From: an uncultured Prevotella sp.
GTDB lineage: Bacteria > Bacteroidota > Bacteroidia > Bacteroidales > Bacteroidaceae
Length of the DNA: 34,426 nucleotides
Reading direction: 5' to 3'
NCBI GenBank assembly: GCA_900548585.1
Contig: URLI01000022.1
Span: 1-34,426, forward strand
The notes under the pieces are model-generated. The model made no database searches, was not told where the DNA came from, and worked only from the letters and a program-made list of their open reading frames with translations. Below, one piece after another: positions 24,134 through 32,355 of this stretch (position 1 is the stretch's first letter; each line of letters opens with the position of its first letter). Both the position numbers and the translations under genes were made by a program.

Positions 24134-25591
24134 TTAGTTGTCTTTCCAGAATGCAGACGTGAACAGCACCACCACGGTGATTATCTCGAGACGCCCCATG
24201 AGCATCAGTATCGAGAGCAGCCATTTCACCATGTCGGGCAGCACGTCCCACGGCATTGTCGGTCCAATCTCGTTACTCAGCGCGGGACCCACGTTGCTTG
24301 CGCAGCTTAGCGCGATGGTTATTGCGCCCGCGCTGTCGATGCCGTATAGCATCATGACGAAATATGCTATGAAACACAGCATTATATACAGCACGAGGAA
24401 TGTAAGAACCGACAACTGCACGTTGTATGTTATGTTTCGGCCGTCTACTTTCACGGGCAGTACCGCGCGTGGGTGCAGCACGCGCTTGAACTCGTTGAGC
24501 ATCATTTTCAGCACCATCACCCCGCGCACGCATTTGAAACCGCCGCTCGTGCTGCCCGCGCAGCCGCCGAAGAACATGCAGACGCATAGAAAGGCCCATG
24601 TGGCGTGTGGCCATGCCCCGGAGTCATCGCTGTAGAAGCCTGTCGTTGTTATGAACGAGACCACTTGGAACAGTGCGCTTCGCAATGCGTCGCTTACGTT
24701 GTAGCCGCTGGAGCGCACTAATAAAAACGTGATGGACAGTGTTGAAACTGCTATTATGGTTATGTAAAGCCGCAACTCGGAGTTCTTGAAGAACGATTTC
24801 ACCTTGCCCTTGAAGAACAGTGCGTAGAGCAGCCCGTAACTGATTCCCGAGAGGAGCATGAACGCGGTGATGATGTATTCTATCGTGGCGGAATTGAAAT
24901 ACGCCACAGATGTGTCGTGGGTGGCGAACCCCCCGGTGGCGGTTATTGCCATAGAGTAGTTCACGCTGTCAAAAAGTCCCATGCCGGCGGCGAAAAGACT
25001 GCACACGCACGCGATGTTAAGCACTATGTACATGCTCCAAATCCACTTTGCCGTTGTCTTCAGCCTTGGGTGCATCTTTGAGCGTATCGGCCCCGTCGCC
25101 TCGGCGGAGAACACCCTCATGTTGCCTCCCACGAGCGACGGTATGATGGCAATGGTGAAGAACACTATGCCGAGGCCGCCAATCCAGTGTGTCAGCGACC
25201 GCCAGAACTTCAGTGCGTGCGGCAGCCGCTCGACGCTGTCTATGACGCTCGCCCCGGTGGTGGTGAAGCCTGACATCGTTTCAAAATAAGCGTCGGAGAA
25301 GTCCGGCAGATACCCTGTTATGTACAATGGCAGCGCGCCGAAGAAACTGAACAGCACCCACACCATCGTCACCAGCAGGTAGGCCTCGCGCCGCCCCAGG
25401 CTGTCAACGGCATCCCTGCCGAGATAGCGGAACACCAGCGCGCCGGCCACCGTGATGAATGTTGAGAAGACGAAGCCCGGTGTGTCCGTCTCGCCGTAGC
25501 ACAGCGACATGACGGTGCACAACGCCATCATGAATGCCTCGATGTAGAGCAACTGTCCGAGTATCTTGTATATTATCCTGGCGTTCAGCAT
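24134..25591 (-). CDS. trkH: Trk-type potassium uptake membrane subunit TrkH
   Basis: The inner-membrane channel-like subunit of the Trk K+ uptake system. The 485 residues contain the four pore-loop repeats of the family, each with the selectivity glycine: GFTTTGASV, ATGGFATHD, TTTGFYSDD and CASNVGPAL, spread between paired hydrophobic helices. Length is typical. Its start overlaps the trkA stop by 7 bp, so subunit synthesis is coupled. manA follows after 12 bp. Identification is secure. Confidence 0.95.
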   Translation of the reverse strand: MLNARIIYKILGQLLYIEAFMMALCTVMSLCYGETDTPGFVFSTFITVAGALVFRYLGRDAVDSLGRREAYLLVTMVWVLFSFFGALPLYITGYLPDFSDAYFETMSGFTTTGASVIDSVERLPHALKFWRSLTHWIGGLGIVFFTIAIIPSLVGGNMRVFSAEATGPIRSKMHPRLKTTAKWIWSMYIVLNIACVCSLFAAGMGLFDSVNYSMAITATGGFATHDTSVAYFNSATIEYIITAFMLLSGISYGLLYALFFKGKVKSFFKNSELRLYITIIAVSTLSITFLLVRSSGYNVSDALRSALFQVVSFITTTGFYSDDSGAWPHATWAFLCVCMFFGGCAGSTSGGFKCVRGVMVLKMMLNEFKRVLHPRAVLPVKVDGRNITYNVQLSVLTFLVLYIMLCFIAYFVMMLYGIDSAGAITIALSCASNVGPALSNEIGPTMPWDVLPDMVKWLLSILMLMGRLEIITVVVLFTSAFWKDN

Positions 25592-26937
25592 TTGAAGAAC
25601 TTTTCAATCTTTGTCATGTTGATGTTGTGGCAGAACACCACCACCACGTCGCCAGCCTCTATCCGTGTCATGCCGCTCACGAGGTGTCCCACTCCGTTGC
25701 GGACGAGGCCTCCGATGGCAGCGCCCTGCGGCAGGCCGAGTTCCGAGACGCTCTTGCGTGTCACCTTCGAGCCGGGCTGTGCGGTGAACTCTGCCACGTC
25801 GGCATTGGCAGTGGTGAAGAACTTGATGTTGCTCACGCTGACATCCTCGTCCAGCATCATCTGGTATATCTTGCTTGCCGCGATGGCCTTCTTGTTGACT
25901 ATGGTGCCTATGTCGAGGCTCTCGGCAGTGCTTACATAGTCCATGTTCTCGACCACCGCCACCGTCTTGCGAACTCCCATGCGCTTTGCCGTTAGGCAGG
26001 CAAGTATGTTAGTCTCGGCGTTGTCCGTCAGTGCCACGAAGGCCTGCGTGTTGCCGATGCCCTCTTCGCGCAGGAGTGCGAGGTCGCGGCCGTCGCCGTT
26101 GATCACCATGACGTGCTTGTTGTCAATCAGTTCGTTGAGTTCCTCGCACCGTGCCTCGTCCTTTTCGATGATCTTGGCGTTCATATACTCCGGCAGTTTC
26201 GCCATCGCCCTGACCGCCGTTATCCCTCCGCCCATCACCATGACGTTCTTCACGTCGACGTAGTGTTCCTTTCCCACTATCTTGCGAACGTATGATATGG
26301 TGTCGCGCTTGGTCATGAAATACACCATGTCGTGCATTTTCAGCACGTCGTTGCCTCGCGGTATGATGGTCTCGTCGCCGCGTTTCACGGCGACGACATA
26401 ATAAGGTGTCTCAGGTTTCGACAGTTCCCTCAGTGGCGTGTTGAGTATCTCCGCCGTCTCGCGCATCTTTATGCCGAGCATAACGAGCGAACTGTTATGC
26501 ACGTCCCACCGCTGTCTCACCCAGCTCATCTTCAGTCCGTTGCAGATGTCGTCGGCGGCAAGGTTCTCCGGGTATATCATCGAGTCGATGCCCACTTGCC
26601 TGAAGAACGCTGCGTTTTTCTCATTGAGGAAATCGTTGTCGTCAATCCTTGCCACCGTCTTCCTCGCTCCGAGAGCGTGCGCCATCATGCAGCAAGTTAT
26701 GTTGAGGTGCTGGTCTGGCGTTACGGCGATGAACAGGTCGGCATTGTGCGTCCCAACTTCCTCAAGGGTCTTGAAGCTTGCCGGCGAGCCAAGGTATGTC
26801 ATGAGGTCGTAGTCGCCGCTGATGCCGGCGAGCCTTCCCTCGTTATCGTCAATCAGCACCGTGTCGTGGTTGCTGCGCGACAGCAGTTTTGCCAAGTGCG
26901 TGCCTATGGCGTATGCCCCTGCTATTATTATTTTCAT
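25585..26937 (-). CDS. trkA: Trk potassium system regulatory protein TrkA
   Basis: A cytosolic NAD(H)-binding regulator that gates TrkH. The 450 residues hold two tandem RCK units: RCK-N 1 at about 1-130 (MKIIIAGAYAIGTHL), RCK-C 1 at about 140-220, RCK-N 2 at about 230-345 (VMVMGGGITAVRAM) and RCK-C 2 at about 370-450. The first nucleotide loop reads GAYAIG rather than GxGxxG, with tyrosine at the second glycine, while the acidic end of the second strand (VLIDDN) is kept. It overlaps trkH by 7 bp and follows dxs after 51 bp. Confidence 0.95.
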   Translation of the reverse strand: MKIIIAGAYAIGTHLAKLLSRSNHDTVLIDDNEGRLAGISGDYDLMTYLGSPASFKTLEEVGTHNADLFIAVTPDQHLNITCCMMAHALGARKTVARIDDNDFLNEKNAAFFRQVGIDSMIYPENLAADDICNGLKMSWVRQRWDVHNSSLVMLGIKMRETAEILNTPLRELSKPETPYYVVAVKRGDETIIPRGNDVLKMHDMVYFMTKRDTISYVRKIVGKEHYVDVKNVMVMGGGITAVRAMAKLPEYMNAKIIEKDEARCEELNELIDNKHVMVINGDGRDLALLREEGIGNTQAFVALTDNAETNILACLTAKRMGVRKTVAVVENMDYVSTAESLDIGTIVNKKAIAASKIYQMMLDEDVSVSNIKFFTTANADVAEFTAQPGSKVTRKSVSELGLPQGAAIGGLVRNGVGHLVSGMTRIEAGDVVVVFCHNINMTKIEKFFKC

Positions 26938-26988
26938 CTCTTATGGGAAATTATGTTCCGAACGAATTTGTCTGTGCTTGCCGTTGCC

Positions 26989-28911
26989 TCATTGTGCCTC
27001 CTGATGTCTTCCGTCACCTCCGACGGCCTTCCTTATGCTCTCCACGTCGAGTCCCGCCAGCCGTTGCAGTTCCGGCACAGTGCCGTGCTCCACGAAGCTG
27101 TCCGGCAGTCCGAGGCGTGTCGTTTGCGGCGCGTACCCGTGGTCCGCCATCCATTCGAGCACCGCTGAGCCGAAGCCACCGCTGCGCGCTCCGTCCTCGA
27201 TGGTCACGATGCGCTTGAACCGCCGTCCCACCTTGTCGAGTATCTCCTCGTCGAGCGGTTTCACGAAGCGCATGTCGTAGTGTGCGGCTGACACGTCCAT
27301 GCTTTCGAGAGCCTTTTCCACCGACACGCCGGTCGGTCCGTAACTGAGGACTGCCACGTCATCGCCGTCGCGCAGCCGCCGCCCTTTGCCCACGGGGATT
27401 TCCTCGAGCGGGCAGCGCCAGTCAACCACCGAGCCGCGTCCGCGCGGGTAGCGTATCACGAACGGGCCCTTGCCGGGCAGTTGCGCCGTGTACATCATGC
27501 GGCGCAGCTCCGGCTCGTTCATCGGCGAGGCGATGGTTAGGTTCGGCACGGCCCGCAGCGCGGCGATGTCAAACGCGCCGTGGTGCGTCGGGCCGTCCTC
27601 GCCAACGAGTCCGGCGCGGTCGAGGCAGATGACGACAGGCAGACGCAGCAGCGCCACGTCGTGGATTATGTTGTCGTATGCGCGCTGCGAGAATGCGCTG
27701 TAGATGTTGCAGAAGGGCTGCATCCCGTCCTTTGCCATTCCTCCGGAGAACGTCACGGCATGGCCTTCGGCGATGCCCACGTCGAACGCCCGGTCGGGCA
27801 TCTCCTTCATCATTATGTTCATCGAGCATCCGCTCGGCATGGCAGGCGTCACCCCCACGATGCGCGGGTTCTGCCTTGCCAGTTCCACGAGTGTCTCCCC
27901 GAACACGTCCTGGAATTTCGGCGGCATGTTGCTCGTGTCCGTCTTCTGCCGCTCCCCCGTCTCCGGGTCGAATTTCCCCGGCGCGTGCCATATCGTGGCC
28001 TGCTGTTCCGCCGGCCTGTATCCGTAGCCCTTCCTCGTGTGCAGGTGCAGCAGTTTCGGGCCCTCCATGTCCTTGAGCCGCCGCAGCAGCCGCACTATTT
28101 CCTTGACGTTGTGTCCGTCGAACGGCCCGAAATACCTTATGTTGAGTCCCTCGAAGATGTTCTGCTGTCCGCTGATGGCGCTTTTCGCCGCGTTGCCGAG
28201 CCTTATCAGCCCCTTGCGGCGGTCGTCCTTCAGGTAGCCTTTGCCCTTCAGCCATTTTGACGCCTTGTAGCGCAGGCGGTTGTATGTCTCGCCGGTGTTC
28301 AGCTCGAGCAGCATTTGCTTCATTCCGCCCACCGACCTGTCGATTGACATGTTGTTGTCGTTCAGTATTATGAGCAGGTTGTTCGGTGTGCTTGACACGT
28401 TGTTCAGTCCCTCGAATGCCAGTCCGCCGCTCATCGCCCCGTCCCCGATGACTGCCACCACATGGCGGCGTTGGCTGTTGTCATGGCCGCCGGCGTTCAG
28501 TTTCTCCGCCGCCACCGCCATTCCCAGCGCTGCCGAGATGCTGTTCGAGGCGTGTCCGCACGCGAATGTGTCGTAAGGGCTTTCTTCCGGCGACGGGAAT
28601 GGGCGTATGCCGCCGAGTTTCCTGTTGGTGCAGAACACATCGCGCCTGCCTGTCAGTATTTTGTGTCCGTAGGCCTGGTGCCCCACGTCCCACACGATGC
28701 GGTCTTCCGGCGTGTTCATCACATAGTGCAGCGCCACGGTGATTTCCACGGCGCCAAGGCTCGATGCGAAGTGCCCCGGGTTGACCGACAGCTCTTTCAC
28801 TATGTCGCTGCGCAGTTCCCTGCACAGCATTGGCAGCTGGTCGATGCTCAGCCGGCGCAGGTCTTCCGCGCTGTCGATCTTGTCAAGTAACTTATATTTG
28901 TTCCGTTCCAC
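26989..28911 (-). CDS. dxs: 1-deoxy-D-xylulose-5-phosphate synthase
   Basis: Condenses pyruvate and glyceraldehyde-3-phosphate with thiamine diphosphate, the first step of the MEP isoprenoid pathway. The 640-residue product shows GHFASSLG (46-53), the ThDP-binding GDGAMSGG...NN motif (157-186) and the transketolase-type DRAGLVGEDGPTHHG segment in the second domain. It starts at GTG 28911. An ATG seven to nine bases upstream is in frame but is followed at once by TAA, so it cannot be the start. It leads the dxs-trkA-trkH-manA run; its promoter is at 29044-29076, giving a leader of about 125 nt. Confidence 0.96.
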   Translation of the reverse strand: MERNKYKLLDKIDSAEDLRRLSIDQLPMLCRELRSDIVKELSVNPGHFASSLGAVEITVALHYVMNTPEDRIVWDVGHQAYGHKILTGRRDVFCTNRKLGGIRPFPSPEESPYDTFACGHASNSISAALGMAVAAEKLNAGGHDNSQRRHVVAVIGDGAMSGGLAFEGLNNVSSTPNNLLIILNDNNMSIDRSVGGMKQMLLELNTGETYNRLRYKASKWLKGKGYLKDDRRKGLIRLGNAAKSAISGQQNIFEGLNIRYFGPFDGHNVKEIVRLLRRLKDMEGPKLLHLHTRKGYGYRPAEQQATIWHAPGKFDPETGERQKTDTSNMPPKFQDVFGETLVELARQNPRIVGVTPAMPSGCSMNIMMKEMPDRAFDVGIAEGHAVTFSGGMAKDGMQPFCNIYSAFSQRAYDNIIHDVALLRLPVVICLDRAGLVGEDGPTHHGAFDIAALRAVPNLTIASPMNEPELRRMMYTAQLPGKGPFVIRYPRGRGSVVDWRCPLEEIPVGKGRRLRDGDDVAVLSYGPTGVSVEKALESMDVSAAHYDMRFVKPLDEEILDKVGRRFKRIVTIEDGARSGGFGSAVLEWMADHGYAPQTTRLGLPDSFVEHGTVPELQRLAGLDVESIRKAVGGDGRHQEAQ

Positions 28912-29043
28912 GCTTTACATAGTTTGACATTTTGTTATTCGGTACTGTACGTTGAAATTGTCTTCAGCGTTTTATGTCCCGCCGTACAGGCGGTTATCCC
29001 ATGGCCGCCCTGTGCGGTGCCGTGGGCGCATAGTATCATTCTG

Positions 29044-29076
29044 CAAAGTTAATGCTTTTTTCTGACATAAGGCAAT
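29044..29076 (-). promoter_or_regulatory. dxs operon promoter
   Basis: On the minus strand TAACTTTG (29051-29044) is a good -7 box, and ATTG (29076-29073) a near-match to TTTG with a 21-bp spacer. Confidence 0.6.
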
Positions 29077-29155
29077 TTTTGTGTTTTTTTCAGCCGAAAA
29101 GCGACATTCCCCCTCGCGGTTGCCGTGCGTTCGCCCCGCAGCCTGTCTGCCCGGG

Positions 29156-29205
29156 CAACCGGCTGCAATCAGTCCGGGCACTAATGCCCCGGTTGGGGGT
29201 TGAAA
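29156..29205 (+). repeat. Interspersed REP-like element, copy E
   Basis: Contains CAACCGGCTGCAATCAGT, GGGCACTAATGCC and CCGGTTGGGGGTTGAAA. CAACCGG and CCGGTTG form a 7-bp stem. It ends 16 bp before the trmB -33 box. Confidence 0.6.
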
Positions 29206-29220
29206 ATAATGTGCGTTTTC

Positions 29221-29251
29221 TTTGTTTTTCACGCCAGTTCCATTAACTTTG
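29221..29251 (+). promoter_or_regulatory. trmB promoter
   Basis: TTTG (29221-29224) and TAACTTTG (29244-29251) with a 19-bp spacer match the consensus exactly. The start of transcription would be within about 10 nt of ATG 29266, so the mRNA is nearly leaderless. Confidence 0.85.
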
Positions 29252-29265
29252 CACGAAAAACATAT

Positions 29266-30039
29266 ATGAGCAAGGGAAAACTGGAGAAATTCGCCGACAT
29301 GGAACGCTATGAGAACGTGTTCCAGTATCCGTACTCGGTTGCCGGGAGCATTCCGTTCCCCATGCGCGGGCGGTGGCGCGAGGATTTTTTCCACAACAGC
29401 AATCCTGTCGTCGTGGAACTGGGATGCGGCAAGGGCGAGTATGCCGTGGGAATGGCGCGTATGTTCCCCGGCGTGAACTTCATAGGCGTTGACATCAAGG
29501 GCGCGAGAATGTGGACCGGGGCGACGCAGGCACTGGCGGAAGGGCTTCGCAACGTGGCGTTCCTGCGCACGAACATAGAGATAATCGACCGCTTCTTCGC
29601 CGCCGGCGAGGTGCAGGAGATATGGCTCACGTTCAGCGACCCGCAGATGAAGAACCCGCGCAAGCGGCTGTCGTCGACATATTTCATGGAGCGGTACCGC
29701 CGCTTCCTCGTCGACCGGGGGATAATACACCTGAAGACCGACTCGAACTTCCTTTTCACCTACACCCGCCTCATGGCGGAGCACAACAACCTGCCGGTGC
29801 TTGCCTGCACCGGCGACCTGTACGGGGGCGAGATTGAGGGGGACGGCGTGACGAAGGAAATACTGTCGATACACACATACTACGAGCAGATGTGGATAGA
29901 CCGTGGGCTGAGCATACGCTACCTCAAGTTCCTGCTGCCGCACGAGGGGACGCTGACGGAGAGCGGGGTGGAGATACCGATAGACGAGTACCGCAGTTAC
30001 AGTCGCGCGAGAAGGAGCGGCAAGGACATGGCAAAATGA
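29266..30039 (+). CDS. trmB: tRNA (guanine-N7)-methyltransferase
   Basis: Makes m7G46 in tRNA variable loops using S-adenosylmethionine. The 257-residue product has the SAM-binding loop VVVELGCGKGEYAVGMA (48-64), the acidic strand end GVDIKGARMW (74-83) and the TrmB motif FSDPQMKNPRKRL (123-135), a variant of the usual DPWPKKRH. An upstream in-frame ATG at 29200 would place the promoter inside the gene, so ATG 29266 is used. It has its own promoter with repeat copy E just upstream, and converges on the DUF4435 gene with 18 bp between stops. Confidence 0.95.
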   Translation: MSKGKLEKFADMERYENVFQYPYSVAGSIPFPMRGRWREDFFHNSNPVVVELGCGKGEYAVGMARMFPGVNFIGVDIKGARMWTGATQALAEGLRNVAFLRTNIEIIDRFFAAGEVQEIWLTFSDPQMKNPRKRLSSTYFMERYRRFLVDRGIIHLKTDSNFLFTYTRLMAEHNNLPVLACTGDLYGGEIEGDGVTKEILSIHTYYEQMWIDRGLSIRYLKFLLPHEGTLTESGVEIPIDEYRSYSRARRSGKDMAK

Positions 30040-30057
30040 CCGCCGCCGCCGGCCGGC

Positions 30058-31050
30058 TCAGCGTTTCAGGAACGCCTCCACCGACTTCAGTATGCGCTGG
30101 AACGGGTCTGACATGACATAGGCCACGTTCTTCTTCAGCATCTGCTCGATGTCCTGCGTGCTGCGGCTGTAGCACGACAGTTCGTTGCGCATCTGCGTGT
30201 TGTGGACTGCCTGCCTGCGGATCTCCATCTCGCGCTCGCGTATCAGCTGCGAGCAAACCTTGTCCATCACCGGCATCACCACCTTGTCAAACAGGTGGTG
30301 CCCCTGTATGTACAGATAGGTCTCGCCGGGTGTCACGCCTAGCGCATCGGTCAGTTCGGACTTCAGCCGCAGGTAACTCTCCTTTGCCTCCGGGTGCCTG
30401 CGCTGCAGCATGGCGATGCGCTTGCCGACCTTGCGGCGGACGTTGGCAATCGTGGCATAAGGGTTCCTGAGGTTGAAGCGTCCCATGTCGATGACATGGT
30501 TGAAGTCGGTTATCGAGAACTCGTTGTATATCGAGTTGCGGTAGTGCCAGATGCTCCACACGAACAGCGGGAACACGGCCGTGCTGTACTGGCGCATGAA
30601 CTCGGCGATGTCAATCAGCCGGTGGTCGTTAAGCGTCACGGCGACGCATACTTCGTGCAGCGACGGCGCGTAGCACTGCAGGTTCTCTATCGAGTATGCG
30701 AAGGTGTGGAACACGTATGGGTTGCCGATCATCTTGCGGCTCGCCTCGGTGACCTGCTGCATGAGATAGTCGTAGTCGGCGTCGACGCACGCTATCATGT
30801 CGCGTCCCACCCTTTCCTCAAGCACCCGCATGATGGCCGATTTCTTTCCGCGCTCCAGCGTCTTGGCGGAGGGCAGCAGCACCTCGAAATAGCGCTCACC
30901 AGTCTCAAACCTCGACAGCACCGTCCGCCAGAAGAACACGTCGTCGTAACTCTCCACGTAGGCCACTATGCGCCGCCGCGCCGTCTTCGAGCGCAACTGG
31001 TTTGCCGCCTCAAGGTATCTTGATGATACGTTTTCCTTCAGACGTCTCAT
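30058..31050 (-). CDS. DUF4435 protein, TOPRIM-like (AriB-like)
   Basis: A 330-residue DUF4435-type protein. The visible TOPRIM-like pieces are a beta-strand ending in glutamate (IVAYVES, E33) with DD at 36-37, and a second strand ending DxD (IACVDADYDY, D90 and D92), as in OLD-family and primase TOPRIM nucleases. The segment AYSIENLQCY (118-127) is the other conserved DUF4435 patch. A long helical C-terminus follows. In the PARIS phage-defence system, AriB is a DUF4435 TOPRIM nuclease held inactive by the ATPase AriA. Here it follows an ATPase gene by 43 bp on the same strand. A nuclease role, and a defence role, are inferences; the core-gene setting allows a housekeeping function. Confidence 0.75.
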   Translation of the reverse strand: MRRLKENVSSRYLEAANQLRSKTARRRIVAYVESYDDVFFWRTVLSRFETGERYFEVLLPSAKTLERGKKSAIMRVLEERVGRDMIACVDADYDYLMQQVTEASRKMIGNPYVFHTFAYSIENLQCYAPSLHEVCVAVTLNDHRLIDIAEFMRQYSTAVFPLFVWSIWHYRNSIYNEFSITDFNHVIDMGRFNLRNPYATIANVRRKVGKRIAMLQRRHPEAKESYLRLKSELTDALGVTPGETYLYIQGHHLFDKVVMPVMDKVCSQLIREREMEIRRQAVHNTQMRNELSCYSRSTQDIEQMLKKNVAYVMSDPFQRILKSVEAFLKR

Positions 31051-31093
31051 TTGCTTGTATCAGAAATTGCCGCAATGTCTTTTGCAGGCTTCT

Positions 31094-31906
31094 TTATCCT
31101 TTGTCAATCAATATGTCGCTCACCTCGGTGACATGCCCCATCCAGCCGTTCATTATCACCGCCGGCGAGTGTGTCGTGAGGATAATCTGCACGTTGGGGT
31201 TCATATCGAGGATTATGTTTATCAGCCTTTCCTGCCAGTCAATGTGCAGGCTTATCTCCGGCTCGTCCATGAACAGGATGTATGGCTTGCGGTCCTCCAC
31301 CAGCACGGTGAGGAGTATCGCCAGCATCTGCTTCTCGCCCGATGACAGCTGGTATGGCACGAGCGTCTCGCCGATATGCGAGAAGCATATCTCGTTCTCG
31401 GTGCGCACTATTTTCTTGCCGGTGTCGCTGAACAGGTCGTCTATCAGGTCCTGGAATTTTTTCTTCGGCTCGCTTATCGCCTGTGCCTCCGTGGCGTCCC
31501 CGCGCTGCAGCGTCTCGATGATGCGGTTCCCGATGTTCACCTGGTAGTCGAGGTATTTGCGCTGCAGCTTGTACAGCTGCCAGTCGAGCTCCGTTACGAT
31601 GCTTTTGTCAATGCGGTTTGCCACCTCCTCGTTAATCACGGGGCGGTCGAACGAGCGGATTACGTCAATGCGTATGTGCGTCGCGTCCGGGGGGCTCGTC
31701 TTTATGCGCACCCCCTTCAGGAGGTGGTTCACGATGTCCCCGTTCTTGTCCACGCTTTTCACCACCTTGTTTATAATCGTGCTCTTGCCCACTCCGTTTA
31801 TTCCGCTCAGCACGTTCACGCGCCTGTCAAGATTCCACACGACATGGCGCCGCCCGCTCCACAGCGATTCAATCTCAATCTGTTTTATGTAATCTGCGTG
31901 TTTCAT
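31094..31906 (-). CDS. Small AAA/ABC-type ATPase (AriA-like) paired with DUF4435
   Basis: A 270-residue ATPase of the SMC/ABC-like AAA_15/AAA_21 group. Walker A is GINGVGKST (35-43), signature QLSSGEKQ (186-193), Walker B YILFMDEPEISLHI (209-222) and the H-loop TTHSPA (244-249). There is no long coiled coil, and it has no transmembrane segment. It is shorter than the AriA ATPases I know of, lacking room for a large insertion between Walker A and signature. I start at ATG 31906, 21 bp inside the promoter at 31927-31957; the frame open upstream of it runs through repeats. It sits before the DUF4435 gene, and the pair probably acts as one unit. Confidence 0.8.
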   Translation of the reverse strand: MKHADYIKQIEIESLWSGRRHVVWNLDRRVNVLSGINGVGKSTIINKVVKSVDKNGDIVNHLLKGVRIKTSPPDATHIRIDVIRSFDRPVINEEVANRIDKSIVTELDWQLYKLQRKYLDYQVNIGNRIIETLQRGDATEAQAISEPKKKFQDLIDDLFSDTGKKIVRTENEICFSHIGETLVPYQLSSGEKQMLAILLTVLVEDRKPYILFMDEPEISLHIDWQERLINIILDMNPNVQIILTTHSPAVIMNGWMGHVTEVSDILIDKG

Positions 31907-31926
31907 AGTCCAGTGGTATTTGTTTG

Positions 31927-31957
31927 CAAATATAATACTTTTTTTCCATACGGCAAG
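31927..31957 (-). promoter_or_regulatory. Promoter of the ATPase-DUF4435 pair
   Basis: On the minus strand TATATTTG (31934-31927) is a consensus -7 box and CTTG (31957-31954) a one-mismatch -33 box, with a 19-bp spacer. The mRNA leader would be short. Confidence 0.75.
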
Positions 31958-32024
31958 GGGTGGGGGAGCGTTTTTTTTGCGTGCGCGGCGGGCTGCGCCA
32001 TGAAAAAGCGGCGGGCAAGATGCA

Positions 32025-32107
32025 GGCAAGCGGCTGCGGGCGGACGGGGGGACGGGTTGCCAAGACGAAATGGGAAAATCAGTGTCGCGGTGACCGATTG
32101 GGGTTAA
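32025..32107 (+). repeat. Interspersed REP-like element, copy B
   Basis: 83 bp, about four-fifths identical to copy A at 318-400, sharing GGCAAGCGGCTGC, GGGACGGGTTGCCAAG, ATCAGTGT and GGGGTTAA. It ends 9 bp before the 22-bp dyad array. Confidence 0.75.
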
Positions 32108-32116
32108 ACGTAAGGT

Positions 32117-32204
32117 AAATACGCCGTGTTTGCAAGCCAAATACGCCGTGTTTGCAGATCAAATACGCCGTGTTTGCAGACCAAATACGCCGTGTTTGCT
32201 TTCC
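32117..32204. repeat. Tandem array of a 22-bp dyad, four units
   Basis: Units start at 32117, 32139, 32161 and 32183; the 16-bp core AAATACGCCGTGTTTG is identical in all four, and only the 6-bp linkers (CAAGCC, CAGATC, CAGACC, CTTTCC) vary. Same unit family and period as 10774-10861. No spacers, so not CRISPR. Confidence 0.9.
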
Positions 32205-32338
32205 GGAACGACATGTCCCGCATTGCCGTTCGCGGCGGCATGCCGCGTTGCCGGTGCTGACGGGGAGTAAGGTTGACGCATGCCCGCCGCATTGCCAAAA
32301 TGTCAGTGATGTTGTCACGGGCAGACACGGTTGTCACC

Positions 32339-32355
32339 TTGGCACAATGTTTGTT
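32339..32355 (+). promoter_or_regulatory. Sigma-54-like -24/-12 site before dnaK
   Basis: TTGGCACAATGTTTGTT matches the sigma-54 consensus YTGGCACRNNNNTTGCW except for the C of the -12 GC (T here). It lies about 70 bp before dnaK, and no TAnnTTTG element is visible in the spacer on this strand. No regulator site or experimental support. Confidence 0.3.

Larger units (their letters stand above)
28912..29265. other. Divergent spacer between dxs and trmB
   Basis: Holds the dxs leader with a CCGCC/GGCGG hairpin (28979-28993), the dxs promoter (29044-29076), repeat copy E (29156-29205) and the trmB promoter (29221-29251). No gene is supported. Confidence 0.7.

Noticed and set aside
28912..29043. 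Riboswitch in the dxs leader (for example TPP)
   Set aside because: The leader is about 125 nt with one small CCGCC/GGCGG hairpin, and I see no CUGAGA or other TPP-box sequence.
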